Assembly: GCA_946886245.1 (NCBI GenBank)
Contig: CAMPIF010000131.1
Coordinates: forward strand, 1 to 9,592
From: Ectopseudomonas composti
Lineage (GTDB): Bacteria > Pseudomonadota > Gammaproteobacteria > Pseudomonadales > Pseudomonadaceae
Direction: 5' to 3'
DNA length: 9,592 nucleotides
Shown here: positions 6,976 through 9,592 of the stretch, one piece after another
How positions within the stretch are numbered: the stretch's first letter is position 1
Layout: each line of letters opens with the position of its first letter
The notes under the pieces: generated by a model
The model's input: only the letters and a program-made list of their open reading frames with translations
Told to the model about the DNA's origin: nothing
Database searches by the model: none
Made by a program: the position numbers and the translations under genes

Positions 6976-8181
6976 ATGACAACTGCATGGCGTTCAACCA
7001 CCTGGCTGCTGCTCGGCGCCTCGCTGATCCTGGCGCTGTCGCTCGGCACGCGCCATGGCTTCGGCCTGTTCCTGCCGCCGATGAGTGCCGAGTTCGGCTG
7101 GGGCCGTGAAGTGTTCGCCTTCGCCATCGCCCTGCAGAACCTGATCTGGGGCTTGGCCCAGCCGATCACCGGCGCGCTGGCGGACCGTTTCGGTGCGCGC
7201 AAGGCGATCGTCATCGGCGGCGTGCTCTACGTGCTGGGTCTGGTGTGCATGGGCATGGCCGACTCGCCGCTGTCGTTGTCGCTGAGCGCAGGCCTGCTTA
7301 TCGGCATCGGTCTGTCCGGTACGTCGTTCTCGGTGATTCTCGGCGTGGTTGGCCGCGCCGTGCCGGTGGAGAAGCGCAGCATGGCCATGGGCATCGCTGC
7401 TGCAGCCGGCTCCTTCGGTCAGTTCGCCATGCTGCCGGGCACGCTCGGTCTGATCGGCTGGCTCGGCTGGTCGGCGGCACTGCTGGCCCTGGGGCTGCTG
7501 GTGGCGTTGATGATTCCGCTGGCAGTGATGATCAAGGAGACGCCGCCACCGGCGAGCAATGGCCCGCAACAGACGCTGCTCGAAGCGCTGCGTGAGGCCA
7601 CCAGTCACTCCGGTTTCTGGCTGCTGGCGCTGGGCTTCTTCGTCTGTGGCTTTCAGGTGGTGTTCGTCGCCGTGCACCTGCCGGCCTATCTGGTCGATCA
7701 CCACCTGCCGGCGCTGACGGGCACCACGGTGCTGGCGTTGGTGGGGCTGTTCAACATCTTCGGTACCTACATCGCCGGCTGGCTCGGTGGACGCATGGCC
7801 AAGCCGCGCCTGCTCAGCATCCTGTATCTGCTGCGCGGTGTTGTCATCACGCTGTTTCTGCTGGCGCCGCTGACGCAGTGGAGCGCCTACCTGTTCGGCA
7901 TCGCCATGGGGCTGCTGTGGCTGTCCACGGTACCGCTGACCAACGGCACCGTGGCGACCCTGTTCGGCGTGCGTAATCTGTCGATGCTTGGCGGTATCGT
8001 CTTCCTGTTCCACCAGATCGGCTCCTTCCTGGGTGGCTGGCTGGGCGGCTACCTCTACGACACCACCGGCAGCTACGACCTGGTCTGGCAGATTTCCATC
8101 GGTCTGAGCGTGATGGCGGCCGCGCTGAACTGGCCGGTGCGTGAGGTGCCGGTGGCGCGTCTGCAAGGTGCGCCGGCGTGA
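6976..8181 (+). CDS. Major facilitator superfamily transporter
   Basis: This 401-aa inner-membrane secondary transporter has about 12 hydrophobic segments in two halves of six. A polar loop near residues 187-212 separates them. The MFS signature between helices 2 and 3 is GALADRFGARK at 66-76. The N-terminal RHGFGLFLPPMSAEFGWGRE resembles MFS proteins annotated as monocarboxylate/oxalate-type carriers, but the substrate cannot be read from the sequence. GGAG lies 6 nt before the ATG. The gene follows the MarR regulator on the same strand, a common arrangement for a regulator controlling its own efflux or uptake pump. Its stop overlaps the next small gene by 4 nt. Confidence 0.9.
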   Translation: MTTAWRSTTWLLLGASLILALSLGTRHGFGLFLPPMSAEFGWGREVFAFAIALQNLIWGLAQPITGALADRFGARKAIVIGGVLYVLGLVCMGMADSPLSLSLSAGLLIGIGLSGTSFSVILGVVGRAVPVEKRSMAMGIAAAAGSFGQFAMLPGTLGLIGWLGWSAALLALGLLVALMIPLAVMIKETPPPASNGPQQTLLEALREATSHSGFWLLALGFFVCGFQVVFVAVHLPAYLVDHHLPALTGTTVLALVGLFNIFGTYIAGWLGGRMAKPRLLSILYLLRGVVITLFLLAPLTQWSAYLFGIAMGLLWLSTVPLTNGTVATLFGVRNLSMLGGIVFLFHQIGSFLGGWLGGYLYDTTGSYDLVWQISIGLSVMAAALNWPVREVPVARLQGAPA

Positions 8182-8303
8182 GCCACAAGGTATTGCTCTT
8201 CGCCGGTCTGACGCTGGGCCTTGCCCTGCTGCTGGCACTGGCCTGGTGGGGCTGGCGTCAGGGTGGGTTGGCTCTGCTGCAGTTGGGCGTCGGTATCTGC
8301 TAG
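8178..8303 (+). CDS. 41-aa single-span membrane protein
   Basis: A GTG-started frame of 42 codons, stop included, overlaps the transporter stop as GTGA, with AAGGTG 7 nt upstream, so translation is probably coupled to the transporter. After SHK comes one strongly hydrophobic helix (about residues 5-24), then WWGWRQGG, a short LALLQLGVGI stretch and a C-terminal Cys41. The basic N-terminus with few charges elsewhere suggests an inner-membrane microprotein. I have a vague memory of similar GGLALLQLG-type small proteins in other pseudomonads, but no function. It could be an accessory subunit of the transporter or a partner of the downstream peroxidase; both are guesses. A chance frame is less likely given the start overlap, the SD and the membrane-protein composition. 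Confidence 0.7.
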   Translation: MSHKVLLFAGLTLGLALLLALAWWGWRQGGLALLQLGVGIC

Positions 8304-8365
8304 TTGCTTGCGGCTGGGCCTGCGAGTAGCGTGGTGAGATCGCGTCATCGTCTGAGGTCACTGCC

Positions 8366-8917
8366 ATGTCTCTTCGCCGTCTTGCCTGTTCCCTGTTGCT
8401 GTCCAGCCTGGCGCTGCCGGTGCTGGCTGCCGACTGTCCGGCCATGCTCCAGGGGGAGCTGCCCAAACTGCGCAGCAAGGACGCCAGCATCGATCTCTGT
8501 CAGTACGCCGGCAAGCCGCTGGTAGTGGTCAATACCGCCAGCTTCTGCGGCTTCACCCCGCAGTTCAAAGGGCTCGAAGCGCTGTACCAGCGTTACAAGG
8601 ATCAGGAGTTGGAGGTGTTGGGCGTGCCGTCCGATGACTTCCGCCAGGAATCCGCCGACAGCAAGGAGACGGCCACCGTCTGCTACGTCAACTACGGCGT
8701 GACCTTCGCCATGACCGAGCCGCAGCCGGTTTCCGGTGCCAATGCCATCCCGTTGTTCAAGGGTCTGGCCGAGCAGAGTCGGCAGCCGCGCTGGAACTTC
8801 TTCAAGTACGTGGTCGACCGTCAGGGCAAGGTGGTGGCGAGTTTCTCCAGCCTGACCAAGCCGGATGATCCCGAGCTGATTGCAGCGGTGGAAAAGGCGA
8901 TCGCTTCGCAGCCCTGA
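8366..8917 (+). CDS. Exported glutathione-peroxidase-family thiol peroxidase
   Basis: This 183-aa protein has a Sec signal peptide: MSLRR, a hydrophobic core, and a cleavage site near A21/A22 (PVLAAD). The mature part is a thioredoxin-fold GPx: [18 protein letters not shown] at 58-74 gives peroxidatic C61, FRQES gives Q94, and [15 protein letters not shown] gives W143 and N144, so the Cys-Gln-Trp-Asn tetrad is complete. The usual FPCNQF is VPSDDF here, removing one common cysteine. C106 in [10 protein letters not shown] matches the resolving cysteine of yeast Gpx3, so a thioredoxin-like reductant is more likely than glutathione. Extra C24 and C45 lie at the mature N-terminus. It would reduce peroxides in the periplasm. 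GAGG lies 8 nt before the ATG. Confidence 0.9.
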   Translation: MSLRRLACSLLLSSLALPVLAADCPAMLQGELPKLRSKDASIDLCQYAGKPLVVVNTASFCGFTPQFKGLEALYQRYKDQELEVLGVPSDDFRQESADSKETATVCYVNYGVTFAMTEPQPVSGANAIPLFKGLAEQSRQPRWNFFKYVVDRQGKVVASFSSLTKPDDPELIAAVEKAIASQP

Positions 8918-8953
8918 GAGCCTGTTCAAAGTCTGCTGAGTAAAAACAGGCTG
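8918..8953. repeat. Palindromic element between convergent gpx and the response-regulator remnant
   Basis: AGCCTGTT (8919-8926) and AACAGGCT (8945-8952) are perfect 8-bp inverted arms around an 18-nt centre. The element begins right after the gpx stop and ends 10 nt before the premature stop of the minus-strand response regulator. It looks like a small dispersed palindrome or the fused ends of an excised mobile element; a terminator shared by the two converging genes is possible, but no T-run follows on either strand. Confidence 0.5.
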
Positions 8954-8962
8954 GAGCACCAG

Positions 8963-9199
8963 TCAGCGCTGCAGCAGCTCGATGCCAGGTTCGTCAGGCA
9001 GGCGCAGGTCGAGCAGGATCAGGTCGTAGCCATGCTGGCGTAGACACTGCTCCGCGTCTGCAGCGCTGTGCGCGGTGTGGATCTGCAGGTTCTGGCTCAG
9101 TGGCGACAAGGCCAGGGAAAGGCCGTCGAGGAAGATGCGGTGGTCGTCGACCAGCAGCAGGCGAAGATTGTCGGGCAGGATGGTGCAGCGGGCAGTCAT
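8963..9199 (-). pseudogene. Truncated response regulator (receiver domain only, broken)
   Basis: The 78-aa frame starts like a two-component response regulator: LRLLLVDDHRIFLDG gives the acidic pair D18/D19, and YDLILLDLRLPDEPG gives the phospho-acceptor D64. It stops at residue 78, just after GIELLQR. A receiver is about 120 aa and a LuxR/NarL-type regulator about 210 aa, so the conserved Thr/Ser and Lys of the receiver and the whole output domain are missing. The next bases are CTGGTGCTC, then the palindromic element. Adding one base before the stop would give LLQRLTGA, which looks like normal continuation, so a frameshift and a deletion may both have occurred. The FadL-family gene lies 63 nt upstream on the same strand. 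A functional single-domain fragment is unlikely with so little of the fold left. Confidence 0.8.
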
Positions 9200-9205
9200 G
9201 ACGTT

Positions 9206-9240
9206 CTCACGCGGCTTTTATTGTTGTTCTGCCGCGTGAG
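9206..9240 (-). promoter_or_regulatory. Leader hairpin displaying an Hfq/Crc-type AACAACAA motif
   Basis: On the minus strand CTCACGCGGC and GCCGCGTGAG pair perfectly over 10 bp around a 15-nt A-rich loop. The loop contains AACAACAA (9228 down to 9221), matching the AAYAAYAA motif bound by Hfq with Crc in Pseudomonas carbon catabolite repression. The hairpin ends 6 nt before the response-regulator ATG, and the only SD-like bases (GTGAG) are in its 3' arm. No T-run follows, so it is not a typical terminator of the upstream gene. Confidence 0.5.
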
Positions 9241-9262
9241 TCTGGCCAATGCCGCGCCTCGA

Positions 9263-9592
9263 TTAGAAGCGGTAGCTGAGTGAAGCCCCCAGGCCGTGAG
9301 CGCTGTTCTTGTAGCGCGCACGGTAGGTGCCACGGGTAGCGCTGACGTGGTTCACGTCCACCGACTCTTCCTGCAGGTAGGAGTAGGCCACGTCGATGGT
9401 CATGTCCTGGTTGGGGCTCCAGCCGGCGCCGACGCTGAAGATGGTGCGGTCACCGGAGGGCACGCGCGGCGAGCGGTCGACGTTGTTGGTCGGCGATTGG
9501 TCGATGGCGATACCGGTGCGCAGCGTCCACTGCGGGCTGACCTTGTACGCCAGACCGAGCGCATGGGCCCAGGTGTCGTGCCAGTTCTGCTC
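9263..9592 (-). CDS. FadL-family outer-membrane channel, C-terminal part (partial)
   Basis: The minus-strand frame is open from the right edge to a TAA at 9263-9265 and gives 109 residues; the 5' part lies outside the window. The peptide shows alternating beta-strand character typical of the last strands of an outer-membrane barrel: WAHALGLAYKVSPQWTLR, then GIAIDQSPT, then RVPSGDRTIFSVGAGW, then a strand with DVAYSYLQEESVDVN, ending SYRF with the C-terminal aromatic residue used for barrel assembly. The PxGDRxxxSxG pattern is typical of the OMPP1/FadL/TodX family, which takes up long-chain fatty acids and other hydrophobic compounds across the outer membrane. The substrate cannot be told. It converges with the peroxidase unit and precedes the response-regulator remnant. 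Confidence 0.88.
   Translation of the reverse strand, partial: EQNWHDTWAHALGLAYKVSPQWTLRTGIAIDQSPTNNVDRSPRVPSGDRTIFSVGAGWSPNQDMTIDVAYSYLQEESVDVNHVSATRGTYRARYKNSAHGLGASLSYRF

Noticed and set aside
6994..8490. A 498-codon open frame on the minus strand opposite the MFS, small and gpx genes
   Set aside because: It is Gln/Arg/His-rich low-complexity translation lying fully opposite genes with clear family motifs; no family features are seen.
8918..8953. Rho-independent terminator shared by gpx and the minus-strand genes
   Set aside because: The stem is only 8 bp with an 18-nt loop, and no T-run follows on either strand; a dispersed palindrome fits better.
9206..9240. Rho-independent terminator of the fadL-like gene
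   Set aside because: The stem is strong, but after it the minus strand reads GAACGTCATG rather than a T-run, and the loop is long and A-rich.

Overview
The window is GC-rich and densely packed with genes. Its protein families, gene order, REP-type repeat and codon use point to a gammaproteobacterium of the genus Pseudomonas, probably near the mendocina/alcaligenes group; the species guess is from memory, not a search. From memory, the order bluB, cob genes, MarR/MFS, glutathione peroxidase, FadL resembles the PA1274-PA1288 region of P. aeruginosa.

Positions 1-6445 (+ strand) hold the late part of the cobalamin (vitamin B12) pathway: the 3' end of bluB, then cobD (cbiB-type), cobC (cobD-type aminotransferase), cobQ, cobP (cobU-type), cobT (P. 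denitrificans name cobU), the alpha-ribazole phosphatase cobC, and cobS (cobV). Together these make and attach the aminopropanol arm, amidate the ring, activate cobinamide with GTP, make and activate the lower ligand dimethylbenzimidazole, and join the two halves at the membrane. Neighbouring genes are separated by 3 nt or overlap by 1-8 nt, which suggests one translationally coupled operon. The exception is cobQ/cobP, where an inverted pair of REP sequences (a REPIN) sits in the gap and contains the cobQ stop codon.

Positions 6446-8917 (+ strand) look like a second unit: a small MarR-family regulator with an N-terminal Cys-x-Cys, a 12-helix MFS transporter, a 41-aa single-span membrane protein that overlaps the transporter stop by 4 nt, and an exported glutathione-peroxidase-like thiol peroxidase. 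Two palindromes lie at the marR start and in the marR/MFS gap. The positions of the regulator's cysteines and the downstream peroxidase suggest, but do not prove, a redox-responsive module.

Positions 8918-9592 hold minus-strand genes convergent with the peroxidase. They are the 3' end of a FadL-family outer-membrane channel and, downstream of it, a response-regulator remnant that stops after about 60% of its receiver domain. A palindromic repeat lies at the broken end of the remnant. Its 5' leader can form a perfect 10-bp hairpin whose loop shows AACAACAA, which matches the Hfq/Crc catabolite-repression motif. No RNA genes, CRISPR array, complete insertion sequence, cobalamin riboswitch or convincing Rho-independent terminator was seen, and no gene-free stretch exceeds 300 bases.
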